In this document: piece after piece, positions 9,391 through 16,703 of the stretch
Layout: every line of letters starts with the position of its first letter
How positions within the stretch are numbered: the stretch's first letter is position 1
DNA from: Acidimicrobiia bacterium
GTDB taxonomy: Bacteria > Actinomycetota > Acidimicrobiia > Acidimicrobiales > AC-14
Assembly: GCA_023265025.1 (NCBI GenBank)
Contig: JAHFUP010000053.1
Location: 1-36,360, forward strand
Length of the DNA stretch: 36,360 nt
Direction: 5' to 3'
Position numbers and translations under genes: made by a program
The notes under the pieces: model-generated
Told to the model about the DNA's origin: nothing
Databases searched by the model: none
Seen by the model: the letters and a program-made list of their open reading frames with translations, nothing else

Positions 9391-10513
9391 ACCGGTGGTA
9401 GGGCGAGCGCCGGCCCTCGCCCAGGTAGAAGGACACCTCCAGGCTGCGGTCGACGGCGTCGTACACCCCCTGCCAGAGGGTGCGGGTTGGCGACGCCGGA
9501 TCCTCCCGGTGGACACACGCGTGGGCCGCCTTCACGCCGTCGACCGACAGCGGCCCGGAGGCTCCGTCGAACCCGGCGGTCAGGCGGCGGGCCCGCAGGT
9601 AGGTCGACGACGGGCCGTCCTCCGCCGGCAGGTCGTCGAGCGACCGCCGGCCGTTCAGGAGGTGGTTGGTCACGACCTGGACGCCGCCGGCGCCCTCCAC
9701 GATGTGCTCGCGGTTGGCCGTGCGCTCCCATACGAAGGAGTCGCCGCCGGCGTCGCCGATCAGGAAGTGGCAGGGCAGGAACATCCAGTGCTGCTTGGCG
9801 GAGAGCAGCGCCTCCCGCGCCTCGGCCGTGCTGGCGCACGTCTCCAGCACGAAGCGGAGGAGCTGGATCTCGTTGAGGCCGACCGCCGGCGCCAGCGTGG
9901 GGTCCGTTCCGGACGACTCGTCGTCGGCCAGCAGCGCCACGACCAGGCCCTCGGAGTTCACCCCGTCGATACAGCCGCCGAGCAGCTCGTAGGCGCAGAC
10001 GAAGAGGCAGGCCGGCCCGCCGTCGGTGGGACGGGTCTCCATCACGTAGGGGCGGCCGGTCATCGGCAGCTCGCCGGGCTGGGCCTCGCCGCCGAGGATC
10101 TCCGTCAGCGTCCCGGTCGGGAAGTCGAAGTTGCGGCTCAGGGTCGGGTGGCCGGAGGCGACCGCGGGCGCCGGCAGCCACGCCACCGAGCACGCCGGCG
10201 CCGCGCCCAGGTACGCCAGCAATCCCAGCTCGACGTCGTCGTCACCGACATCGCGCCCGTGGACGTCGGCGACGCCCCGCATCCGCTCGTAGTGGGCGGG
10301 CCATTCCGACTGGTACCAACGCCGGCGGGCCCGGGTGACCAGCGGGTCGCCACCCCGGGCCGGGACGACCCCGTGCCGTTCGAGGGCCAGCGCCGCCAGT
10401 GCGGCGCCGATCTCCCGGTTCGTCCCGTTCAGGACGAGGTGGCCGACCTCCATGTAGTCATCCGGCCCGCCGGCGACAATCTGCAGGGGCACGGGAGCTA
10501 GCGCCCTGACCAC
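9377..10513 (-). CDS. C45-type Ntn hydrolase (acyl-CoA:6-APA acyltransferase-like)
   Basis: The protein has 378 residues from GTG 10513. It contains the choloylglycine/penicillin acyltransferase-like layout: about 107 residues of N-terminal pro-region, then APACSVAW with a candidate autoprocessing nucleophile Cys108, then SRNFDF (about 126-131). Later come VGLNEIQLLRFVLETC and VVTNHLL. In the C45 family self-cleavage before the Cys exposes an N-terminal nucleophile that hydrolyses or transfers amides. The substrate cannot be told. It is a passenger between mutM and smc. An ATG at 10591 extends the frame, but it lies inside repeat copy A and the added residues are low-complexity, so I chose the GTG. 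No clear Shine-Dalgarno is visible at either start. Confidence 0.75.
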   Translation of the reverse strand: MVRALAPVPLQIVAGGPDDYMEVGHLVLNGTNREIGAALAALALERHGVVPARGGDPLVTRARRRWYQSEWPAHYERMRGVADVHGRDVGDDDVELGLLAYLGAAPACSVAWLPAPAVASGHPTLSRNFDFPTGTLTEILGGEAQPGELPMTGRPYVMETRPTDGGPACLFVCAYELLGGCIDGVNSEGLVVALLADDESSGTDPTLAPAVGLNEIQLLRFVLETCASTAEAREALLSAKQHWMFLPCHFLIGDAGGDSFVWERTANREHIVEGAGGVQVVTNHLLNGRRSLDDLPAEDGPSSTYLRARRLTAGFDGASGPLSVDGVKAAHACVHREDPASPTRTLWQGVYDAVDRSLEVSFYLGEGRRSPYHRFWLH

Positions 10514-10548
10514 AGACGTTCGCCGCGTTCGTGGGGTTTCCCGTCCGT

Positions 10549-10696
10549 GGCCGCCGTCGCCGCCCAAGGCGGCCCCTCCGGCAGCGGGCACGAGCGAGGG
10601 ACAGGCCGGAGGCGGCGCGAGCTCCGCTCGCCCGCCGGAGCACGATCACTTCGACCGAATGGAGTGAGCGAAGCGAACGAATGAGGTCGAGGCACT
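10549..10696. repeat. Composite intergenic repeat, copy A
   Basis: The left part has GCCGCCCAAGGCGGCCCCTC followed by CGGC. The middle part has a self-complementary GCGAGCTCCGCTCGC then CCGGAGCACGAT. The right part is an imperfect palindrome bounded by TTCGACC (10650-10656) and GGTCGAG (10685-10691) with GAGCGAAGCGAACGAATGAG inside. The same order of modules recurs in copies B and C. It lies between copy B and the Ntn hydrolase. Confidence 0.7.
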
Positions 10697-10707
10697 AGGA
10701 AGGGCCG

Positions 10708-10843
10708 GCGGCCGCTCCCGCCGACGTCAGGCGGCCCCCCTCGGCTGACGGCGAGGACGAAACGGCGGAGGGTGGCCGGCTCCGCCGGACGCCCGTAGCA
10801 CGATCAACTCGCCCGAACGGAGCGAAGCGAGTGAGGGCGATAC
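10708..10843. repeat. Composite intergenic repeat, copy B
   Basis: Modules in order: GGCGGCCCCCCTCGGC, then GGCCGGCTCCGCCGGACG with CCGTAGCACGAT, then a palindromic end bounded by CTCGCCC and GGGCGA with GGAGCGAAGCGAGTGAG inside. The right end touches the mutM stop codon at 10844. Together with copy A it fills the 330-bp gap between mutM and the Ntn hydrolase, in which I see no gene. Confidence 0.75.
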
Positions 10844-11686
10844 TCAGACCTGGCACTGGGGGCAGAGGAACGACGACCGACCGTTGAACTTGACCCGCGT
10901 GATCGTGCTGCGGCACCGCCGGCACGCCTGGCCCTCCCTGTCGTAGACCTTGTGCATGTTCTGGTACTCGCCCGGGTTCCCGAACAGGTCGCGATACTGC
11001 TCGTCGGACAGCGAGGAACCCCGGTGCTTGATGGCGTCCTGCAGCGTCTCGACCATGGCCCGGTAGAGCCGGCGGACCTCCTGGGACGACAGTGTCTCCG
11101 AGGAGCGGTCGTAGCGGAGGCCGGCGGCGAACAGGATCTCGTCGCTGTAGATGTTCCCGATGCCGGCGCAGAACTTCTGGTCCATGAGCAGGGACTTCAG
11201 CTTCGCCTTGCGGGCCACCAGCAGCTCGCCGAACTTCGTCCAGCTCATCATGAACTCGACCGGGTCGAACCCGAGGTGGGCCAGCTCGGGCACCACGTCG
11301 GGGAGCTCCTCGGGGGTGGTGACGAACATCTCCCCGAAGGTGCGGGGATCGACGAAACGGAGCTGGCCGCCCTGGGTGAAGGTGATCACCACGTGGGTGT
11401 GGGCGGTCAGCGGATCCTTGGTCTCGTTGCGGGCCCGGAGCAGCTGGCCGCTCATGCCCAGGTGGATGACGAGCACGTCGCCGCCCTCCAGGCGGATCAG
11501 CAGGTACTTTCCCCGCCGCTCGACCCCCGCGAGCTTGTGGCCCTCCAGCTTGGCGATGAAGTGCTTCTTGTTGGGATGGCGGCGGATCGACCGCATGCCG
11601 GTGACTTCGACCAGCTTGACCCGCTTGCCGACCACCTCCTTGTCGAGGTCACGGCGGATGGTTTCGACCTCGGGCAGCTCAGGCAT
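10844..11686 (-). CDS. mutM: Formamidopyrimidine-DNA glycosylase (Fpg/MutM)
   Basis: The 280-residue bifunctional glycosylase/AP lyase removes 8-oxoguanine and formamidopyrimidines. After Met removal the N-terminal Pro2 is the nucleophile, followed by Glu3 (PELPEVETIRRDL). The helix-two-turn-helix segment includes CAGIGNIYSDEILFAAG. A C-terminal zinc finger has Cys pairs CRRC and CPQC with KFNGRSSFLC between. Its start overlaps the rnc stop by 8 bp, giving the common rnc-mutM-smc order, here interrupted by the Ntn hydrolase. Confidence 0.97.
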   Translation of the reverse strand: MPELPEVETIRRDLDKEVVGKRVKLVEVTGMRSIRRHPNKKHFIAKLEGHKLAGVERRGKYLLIRLEGGDVLVIHLGMSGQLLRARNETKDPLTAHTHVVITFTQGGQLRFVDPRTFGEMFVTTPEELPDVVPELAHLGFDPVEFMMSWTKFGELLVARKAKLKSLLMDQKFCAGIGNIYSDEILFAAGLRYDRSSETLSSQEVRRLYRAMVETLQDAIKHRGSSLSDEQYRDLFGNPGEYQNMHKVYDREGQACRRCRSTITRVKFNGRSSFLCPQCQV

Positions 11687-12434
11687 CGTCCTCTTCGGCG
11701 GCAGTCATGGGTGGATCGGCCACGGGTGTTTCCGGGACCGAGTCGGGATCGGATGCGCCGAGCGTCGGTAGCTCGGCGCCGGACAGGCGCTCCCAGGCGA
11801 CACGTGCCGCGGCTTGCTCGGCCTGCTTCTTGGAACGGCCCTCGCCTTGGCCCACGATCTCGCCCTTGACGGTGACCGTGGCCGAGAAGCGCTTGGCGTG
11901 GTCGGGGCCCTCGGAGGTGTGGTGGTAGCGGGGCAGCTCGTCGTAGACCCGGGCGCACAGCTCCTGGAGGCGGGTCTTGAAGTCGTGGCCGCCGGGGCCG
12001 GCGGCACCCTCGATGATCCGCTCGCCCAGCAGGCCCATGACCAGGTCGACCGCCGCGTCCCAGCCGCCGTCGAGGTAGACGGCACCGATGACCGCTTCCA
12101 TGGCATCGGACAGGATCGACGGCTTCTCCCGCCCACCCGAGGCGTCCTCCCCCTTGCCGAGCAGCAGGCCGGCACCGAGCTCGATTTCCTCGGCCACCTC
12201 GGCCAGGGCTTCGGCGTTCACCACCGACGCCCGCACCTGGGCCAACTGGCCCTCTGGCAGGTCCGGGTAGGTGCGGTAGAGGTAGTCGGTCACCACGAGG
12301 CCGAGGACGGCGTCGCCGAGGAACTCGAGCCGCTCGTTGGACAGGTTGCCGGGTACCTCGGCGCACCAGGACCGGTGCGCCATGGCGCGGGCAAGGAGCT
12401 CGCGGTCGTCAAACGGCCGCCCCAACCGCTCCAT
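11679..12434 (-). CDS. rnc: Ribonuclease III
   Basis: The 251-residue endonuclease cuts double-stranded RNA in rRNA precursors and structured mRNAs. The signature NERLEFLGDAVLG begins at residue 33. The second acidic cluster is SDAMEAVIGAVYLDGG (about 108-123). A dsRNA-binding domain follows (about 148-220, with GRSKKQAEQAAARVAW). An acidic Pro/Glu/Asp tail closes the protein. It lies 26 bp downstream of acpP and overlaps mutM by 8 bp, so these genes are probably one transcript. Confidence 0.97.
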   Translation of the reverse strand: MERLGRPFDDRELLARAMAHRSWCAEVPGNLSNERLEFLGDAVLGLVVTDYLYRTYPDLPEGQLAQVRASVVNAEALAEVAEEIELGAGLLLGKGEDASGGREKPSILSDAMEAVIGAVYLDGGWDAAVDLVMGLLGERIIEGAAGPGGHDFKTRLQELCARVYDELPRYHHTSEGPDHAKRFSATVTVKGEIVGQGEGRSKKQAEQAAARVAWERLSGAELPTLGASDPDSVPETPVADPPMTAAEEDDA

Positions 12435-12460
12435 CAGGCCCTCCGGTTCGGGCAGGCTGC

Positions 12461-12766
12461 TCAGCTGGACGACGCCCCGCCGACGCGCCCCAGCACGTAG
12501 TCGACGGCGTCGCGGACGGTCTTCAGATCCTCGAGGTCCTCGTCCTCGATCCGAAAGCCGCCGACACGCTCACCCAGCTCCTTCTCGAGGTCCTCGACCA
12601 GCTGGATCATGGCCAGAGAGTCGGCATCGAGGTCGTTGGTGAACGACGCCCCCTCGGCGATGCTCGACGGGTCGATCTCGAGGATGTCCGCCAAACGGTC
12701 ACGGACCAGCTGCAGGACCTCCGGGCGGTCCAGCGGGCCCTGCTCGACGTCAGTTTCGGCAGGCAC
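12461..12766 (-). CDS. acpP: Acyl carrier protein
   Basis: The protein has 101 residues. The attachment motif DLDADSLAMIQLV carries the Ser that receives 4'-phosphopantetheine. Helices and acidic composition are typical of the fatty acid synthase ACP. It is longer than the 77-80 residue norm at the N-terminus (about 18 residues, Glu/Asp-rich). The start is GTG 12766; a GAGGAG sequence lies about 12 nt upstream, rather far. It sits between plsX and rnc, the common bacterial arrangement. The Sfp-type transferase at 27289 is one possible activating enzyme, although AcpS normally does this. Confidence 0.93.
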   Translation of the reverse strand: MPAETDVEQGPLDRPEVLQLVRDRLADILEIDPSSIAEGASFTNDLDADSLAMIQLVEDLEKELGERVGGFRIEDEDLEDLKTVRDAVDYVLGRVGGASSS

Positions 12767-12861
12767 GACCGCAACTACTCCTCATTCTCAAGGAATCCGG
12801 GACAGGAAACCGTCATGAGTGTACCGGCGCCGGAGATTGTGCGCTTGTGAACGAACGGCCC

Positions 12862-13848
12862 TCAGCCCGGGGTGACGGCCCGGCGGATGCTCCCCACCAG
12901 GTCGCCGGCCACCATCTCGGCGGCCAGGCCTACCGCGTTCACGATGGCCCGAGCCGAGGACGACCCGTGGCTGATGATGCACACCCCGTCGACGCCCAGC
13001 AGGGCGGCGCCGCCGTAGGAGTCGGGGTCGAGCTCGGCTTGCAGCGGCAGCAGGGCCGGGAGCAGCACCTTGGCCGCCGCCCGGGCCTCCTCGGTGGAGG
13101 TCATGGCCAGCAGCAGGGCGTCGACGACGACCCGCACTGACCCCTCCAGCGTCTTGAGCACCACGTTGCCGGTGAAGCCGTCGGTGACGACGACGTCCGC
13201 CGCGTCCGTCAGCACGTCGCGACCCTCGACGTTGCCGACGAATCGGCCCGTCGACAGCGCGCCGGCCTCGGCGAGCAGGGCGTGGGCCCCCTTGACCAGC
13301 TCGTTCCCCTTGCTCTTCTCCTCGCCGATCGACAGCAGGCCGACGGTGGGCACGTCCTTGCCCAGTCGGAGCACGGCGTACGCCGCCCCCATCTGGGCGA
13401 ACTGGAGCAGCCAGGGCGGCGTGCACTCGGCGTTCGCCCCGCTGTCGAGCAGGACGGTGGGCGTGGACCCGGGCACCGGCAGCATGGTGGCGATGGCCGG
13501 GCGGGCCACGCCGGAGATCCGGCCCATGCGCAGGAGGGCGCTGGCCATCGCCGCACCGGTGTTGCCGGCGCTGACCATGGCCGACGCCCGGCCGTCGCGC
13601 ACGGCCTCGGCCGCCCGCACCATCGAGGCGTCCTTCTTGCGCCGGACGCCCTGCATAGCGTCATCGGCCATGTCGATGACCTCGGTGGCGGCCCAGACCT
13701 CCAGGTCGCCGGGGTCGTCGATGTCCTCCGGTCGCCCGACCAGCACCACCGGAACCCCGAACCGCGCCGCCGCCTCGCGGGCGCCGGCGACAATCTCCGA
13801 GGGCCCCTTGTCCCCGCCCATGACGTCAACCGCAATCGGGAGTATCAC
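12862..13848 (-). CDS. plsX: Phosphate acyltransferase PlsX
   Basis: The 328-residue enzyme makes acyl-phosphate from acyl-ACP for phosphatidic acid synthesis. It begins with ILPIAVDVMGGDKGPSEIVAG, the PlsX signature. Other family marks are GNTGAAMASALLRMGRI, LLDSGANAECTP and ADVVVTDGFTGNVVLKTLEG. I chose GTG 13848, next to the conserved start. An ATG at 13884 would add 12 residues of low complexity coded by repeat copy C. No strong ribosome binding site is seen at the GTG. The gene is followed by acpP after 95 bp. Confidence 0.95.
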   Translation of the reverse strand: MILPIAVDVMGGDKGPSEIVAGAREAAARFGVPVVLVGRPEDIDDPGDLEVWAATEVIDMADDAMQGVRRKKDASMVRAAEAVRDGRASAMVSAGNTGAAMASALLRMGRISGVARPAIATMLPVPGSTPTVLLDSGANAECTPPWLLQFAQMGAAYAVLRLGKDVPTVGLLSIGEEKSKGNELVKGAHALLAEAGALSTGRFVGNVEGRDVLTDAADVVVTDGFTGNVVLKTLEGSVRVVVDALLLAMTSTEEARAAAKVLLPALLPLQAELDPDSYGGAALLGVDGVCIISHGSSSARAIVNAVGLAAEMVAGDLVGSIRRAVTPG

Positions 13849-13865
13849 CGCGGAAGCAATGCCGG

Positions 13866-13996
13866 TGGCCGCTGCCGCCGCCAAAGGCGGCCCCTTCGGC
13901 TACCGGCCAAGAACGGACGGCGAAGGACGGCCGGCTCCGCCGGACGGCCGCAGCACGATTGCCTCGCCGAGCAAGCTCTGCTTGCGACGGCGACTA
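13866..13996. repeat. Composite intergenic repeat, copy C
   Basis: It contains GCCGCCAAAGGCGGCCCCTT, a GGCCGGCTCCGCCGGACGG core followed by CCGCAGCACGAT, then an end palindrome bounded by CTCGCCG and CGGCGA with GCAAGCTCTGCTTGC inside. It fills the gap from rpmF to plsX and its right end includes the rpmF stop codon, just as copy B abuts the mutM stop. Confidence 0.75.
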
Positions 13997-14173
13997 GTCA
14001 ACCTCTATGGCTTGGCGGCCGCCGTACCATCCGCAGTTGGCGCAGACGACGTGGGGAGTCTTGGCCTGGCGGCACTGCGGGCACATGCTCCGGGGCGGGC
14101 TGCCCAGGCGCCACGCCGACGCCCGCCGGCTACGGCTCTTGGCCTTCGAGGTCTTTTTCTTCGGGACAGCCAT
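13994..14173 (-). CDS. rpmF: 50S ribosomal protein bL32
   Basis: This is a 59-residue ribosomal protein beginning MAVPKKKTSKAKSRSRRA, the bL32 signature. Zinc-ribbon cysteines CPQC (31-34) and CANC (44-47) are both intact, so this is the zinc-binding form. It starts 12 bp downstream of the DUF177 gene and ends in TAG at 13994-13996. A TAAGAT box overlaps the end of DUF177, 9 nt before the ATG; it may be fortuitous. Confidence 0.96.
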   Translation of the reverse strand: MAVPKKKTSKAKSRSRRASAWRLGSPPRSMCPQCRQAKTPHVVCANCGWYGGRQAIEVD

Positions 14174-14185
14174 AAGCCGACGATC

Positions 14186-14698
14186 TTACTCGTCGCCGGC
14201 GAGACGGAGCACATCGAGGGCCGCCCACCGCACGTCGGCAGCCGACGGCAGGCAGTCGCAGTCGCCCTCGTTGAGGTCCTTCCCGCATGTTGGGCAGAGC
14301 CCCCGGCAGTCATCGCGGCAGAGCGGGACGAGGGGAAGATCGAGGATCAGCGACTCCCGGGCCAGGGGCTCCAGGTCGACCCGGTCGTGGCCGAGGGGGT
14401 AGCTCTCGCCGTCGCGAGGGGTGGCCTCGAACAGCTCCTGCACGTCGACCTTGAGCATGCCGTCGACCGGGCGCAGGCAGCGCCGGCACGGCCCTTCCCA
14501 GGCACCTTCCACCGTCCCGGTCACCAGCAGCCCGTCGGACACCCATTCGAGCACGCCGTCCACGACGGCGGGGACCTCAGTGCGCAGCGACGAGTCGACG
14601 ACCATGATCGGCCCGGGCAGGCGCCCCTCGACGTGCTCGTGGCGCCGGGCGCCCGGTTTGTTCACCAGATCGGCGACATTCACGATGAAGGGGTTCAC
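14186..14698 (-). CDS. DUF177/YceD family protein
   Basis: The protein has 170 residues. YceD/DUF177 proteins are linked with 23S rRNA maturation and are almost always encoded next to rpmF, as here. The core CRRCLRP (about 70-76) and the C-terminal cluster CRDDCRGLCPTCGKDLN with CDC are the family cysteine motifs and may bind metal. It lies 3 bp downstream of the coiled-coil gene, indicating one operon with it and rpmF. Confidence 0.92.
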   Translation of the reverse strand: MNPFIVNVADLVNKPGARRHEHVEGRLPGPIMVVDSSLRTEVPAVVDGVLEWVSDGLLVTGTVEGAWEGPCRRCLRPVDGMLKVDVQELFEATPRDGESYPLGHDRVDLEPLARESLILDLPLVPLCRDDCRGLCPTCGKDLNEGDCDCLPSAADVRWAALDVLRLAGDE

Positions 14699-14701
14699 GG
14701 C

Positions 14702-15262
14702 TCACCACTGGTCCTGGTCGAAGAAGACCTCCCCGGTGTCGGGGTCGGCGTCGGCGGACGTCTGGTCGGCCTCGGAGGTCTCGGGGATCGGCATCACCCG
14801 CAGCTTCTCCCGCCCGCCCACGACGGTCTTCATGATCCGCTCGAGTACGATCTCGAAGCTGGCCAGCTTCTGGTCGACGTAGTCCTCGGCCTCGTGCTTG
14901 AGCTTGCGGGCCTCGTCGTTGGCCTCTTCCATCGTCTTGTTGGCCACCCGCTGGGCCTCGCGGACCAGCTCGGTGCGCTGGACGATGCGCTCGGCCCGCT
15001 CCCGGGCCGCGCTGAGGATCTCGTCGCCCTCGCGCTGGACCTTGGCCAGGTACTCCTGGCGCTCCTTGAGCAGCCAGCGGGCCTGGCGCATCTCCTCCGG
15101 TAGGCGACTGATGGCCTCCTCCAGCATCTCCACGACCTCGTCCTTCTCCAGCCTCACGGTGGAGGAGAGGGGCATCTTGGGTGCGGAGTTCACGAGGTCA
15201 AGCACCCGCCGCAGCAGTACCTCGGTGTCCATGGCCTCGCTGTGGCGATCCGGGACGATCAC
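14702..15262 (-). CDS. Coiled-coil protein, DivIVA/ATP-synthase-B-like
   Basis: The protein has 186 residues from GTG 15262. A conserved front part (MDTEVLLRRVLDLVNSAPK, then VRLEKDEVVEMLEEAISRLP) is followed by a long charged coiled coil (about 70-150) and an acidic tail. Genes of this type lie between coaD and DUF177-rpmF in many actinobacteria and are annotated as DivIVA-like or as ATP synthase B-like; the role is not established. I chose GTG 15262 because a TACGGT -10 box lies 6 nt upstream. The ATG at 15232 has GAGG just before it and is the alternative. Confidence 0.75.
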   Translation of the reverse strand: MIVPDRHSEAMDTEVLLRRVLDLVNSAPKMPLSSTVRLEKDEVVEMLEEAISRLPEEMRQARWLLKERQEYLAKVQREGDEILSAARERAERIVQRTELVREAQRVANKTMEEANDEARKLKHEAEDYVDQKLASFEIVLERIMKTVVGGREKLRVMPIPETSEADQTSADADPDTGEVFFDQDQW

Positions 15263-15268
15263 GGTTTC

Positions 15269-15274
15269 ACCGTA
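15269..15274 (-). promoter_or_regulatory. Candidate -10 box of the coiled-coil gene (leaderless GTG)
   Basis: TACGGT on the minus strand ends 6 nt before the GTG at 15262. A perfect palindrome, GCGTAGT C ACTACGC, at 15289-15303 lies 14 bp upstream of the box, a plausible operator or -35-overlapping site. Confidence 0.45.
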
Positions 15275-15288
15275 GCGGGCGCGGAGAT

Positions 15289-15303
15289 GCGTAGTCACTA
15301 CGC
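15289..15303. promoter_or_regulatory. 15-bp palindrome, possible operator
   Basis: GCGTAGT and ACTACGC are exact reverse complements around a central C. It lies upstream of the coiled-coil-DUF177-rpmF operon, at the expected position for a regulator of that operon. No regulator gene is adjacent. Confidence 0.4.
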
Positions 15304-15607
15304 TTCACTCCGCCCAGGACCGCGTAGTCCACTGACGGTAACCACGACCAGCTACCTCGCCCGGGCGTTCTTCGCGAGCAGCGCCCGGAACAGCCGGGAG
15401 CTCCTGGTCAGCTCCTGCAACACCGGACGGTCGGTGCCAGTTCAGCACGGACCACCTCGGCAGAAGGGCGACCGCACCTCGTGCGAGGGGCCTCAGGGTG
15501 CGGGCTGATCCCGATCGACTCTCAACGATGGGAAGGATCGCGTCGCTGGGGGTCAGGAAATGGAGGACACCGGCGGCCTTCGCGACGACGGCCCTCACCG
15601 CCCCGCT
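15304..15607. other. Non-coding gap between coaD and the coiled-coil gene
   Basis: About 300 bp with no gene I can support. It contains a hairpin at about 15472-15506: outer arms CCGCACC and GGTGCGG, inner arms CCTC and GAGG. A short minus-strand frame (about 15360-15430, ELTRSSRLFRALLAKNARAR then stop) looks protein-like but has no identifiable family. It may be a remnant. Confidence 0.5.
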
Positions 15608-16087
15608 TCACCGGACGAAGCGCTCTTTCAGCCGCTGGGCGATGTGCGCCGGCACCATCGCCGACACGTCGCCACCGAACTTGGCCACCTCCCGCACCAG
15701 GCTGGACGAGAGGAACGAGTGCTCCGGGGCGGTCGGGAAGAACAGGGTGGCGATGCCCGACATCCGCTCGTTGACCTGGGCCATCTGGAGCTCGAAGTCG
15801 AAGTCGGACACGGCCCGGAGCCCCTTGACGATGGCCTCGACGCCGTTGGCCAGGGCGAAGTCGACCAGGAGGCCCTCGAAGGCGCCGATCTCGACGTTGT
15901 CCAGGTGGGAGGTGACCTCGGCCAGCATGGCCTGGCGCTCGTCCACGCCGAACAGCGCCGGCGCCTTGCCGGGGTTGGCGACCACTACCACCAGGACGTG
16001 GTCGAACAGGCGGGCCGTGCGCTCGATGACGTCGAGGTGCCCAAAGGTCACGGGGTCGAACGAACCGGGTATGAGTGCCTTCGGCAT
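15608..16087 (-). CDS. coaD: Phosphopantetheine adenylyltransferase
   Basis: The 159-residue enzyme converts 4'-phosphopantetheine and ATP to dephospho-CoA. It begins MPKALIPGSFDPVTFGHLDV with the nucleotidyltransferase TxGH-type motif (TFGH). It has the KGLRAVSDFDFELQMAQVN substrate-binding segment and FLSSSLVREVAKFGGDV near the end. Its ATG shares one base with the rsmD stop codon (TAATG), so the two are coupled. CoA supply fits with acpP and plsX nearby and with the CoA-ester cluster downstream. Confidence 0.97.
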   Translation of the reverse strand: MPKALIPGSFDPVTFGHLDVIERTARLFDHVLVVVVANPGKAPALFGVDERQAMLAEVTSHLDNVEIGAFEGLLVDFALANGVEAIVKGLRAVSDFDFELQMAQVNERMSGIATLFFPTAPEHSFLSSSLVREVAKFGGDVSAMVPAHIAQRLKERFVR

Positions 16088-16644
16088 TACCCCTCTTCCT
16101 CCGCCGGGGCCAGAGGGGCCTCCGGCTCGGCCCGGGCGAGCGTCACCACGGTATCGCCGTAGCGCTTGGACCTGAGGGCCCGCCACCCCGCCGGCATCTC
16201 GATGTGGGCCCGGGCCTCGATAGCGACCAGGCGGGCCGGGAGAGAGGCCAGCAGCCGGGGCCAGTCGGTGAAGGCGTAGGGCGGGTCGGCGAAGGCGACA
16301 TCGACGGCCACCGGCGGCGAGTCGGCCAGGAACCGGAACACGTCGGCGTGCACGACCCGGGCCCGCTCCCCCAGCCCGGTCACGGCCAGGTTGTCCTTGA
16401 TGGCCCGAACAGCCTCGATGTCGGCGTCGACGAACGTGGCCGCCGCCGCCCCGCGCGACAGGGCCTCGATGCCCAGGGCGCCCGTGCCGGCGAAGAGGTC
16501 GAGCACGGTGGCGCCGTCGACCGCGTCGAGGCTGCCGAGGGAGTTGAACAGGGCCTCGCGGACCCGCTCGCTGGTCGGGCGCACCTTCCGGCCGGCGGGC
16601 GCCCGCAGCCGCCGTCCGCCGGCGAGCCCGGCCACCACCCTCAT
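16087..16644 (-). CDS. rsmD: 16S rRNA (guanine-966-N2)-methyltransferase RsmD
   Basis: The 185-residue SAM-dependent enzyme methylates G966 of 16S rRNA. It begins MRVVAGLAGGRRLRAP, has PTSERVREALFNSL, the SAM-binding VLDLFAGTGALGIEALSRGA (about 47-66) and the catalytic DPPYAF. The start is ATG 16644 because this is where the family begins. A TACCGT box ends 6 nt before it. rsmD-coaD is a very common pair. Confidence 0.96.
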   Translation of the reverse strand: MRVVAGLAGGRRLRAPAGRKVRPTSERVREALFNSLGSLDAVDGATVLDLFAGTGALGIEALSRGAAAATFVDADIEAVRAIKDNLAVTGLGERARVVHADVFRFLADSPPVAVDVAFADPPYAFTDWPRLLASLPARLVAIEARAHIEMPAGWRALRSKRYGDTVVTLARAEPEAPLAPAEEEG

Positions 16645-16650
16645 GGCTGC

Positions 16651-16656
16651 ACGGTA
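16651..16656 (-). promoter_or_regulatory. Candidate -10 box of rsmD (leaderless)
   Basis: TACCGT on the minus strand ends 6 nt before the rsmD ATG. It lies in the 59-bp divergent gap shared with the secreted metalloprotease gene. Confidence 0.45.
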
Positions 16657-16686
16657 GCCCGGCATGCCTTTGGCGAAGGGCCTGTG

Positions 16687-16692
16687 TAGCGT
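16687..16692 (+). promoter_or_regulatory. Candidate -10 box of the secreted metalloprotease gene
   Basis: TAGCGT ends 11 nt before the ATG at 16704, so the mRNA leader would be only about 4-5 nt. No Shine-Dalgarno is present in the gap. Confidence 0.4.
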
Positions 16693-16703
16693 CTCTGCCA
16701 GCC

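Noticed and set aside
10514-10591. N-terminal extension of the Ntn hydrolase to ATG 10591
   Set aside because: The extra 26 residues lie in and next to the intergenic repeat copy A and are low-complexity, with no family similarity.
13849-13884. N-terminal extension of PlsX to ATG 13884
   Set aside because: The extra 12 residues are an Ala-run partly coded by repeat copy C. The conserved PlsX start lies at GTG 13848.
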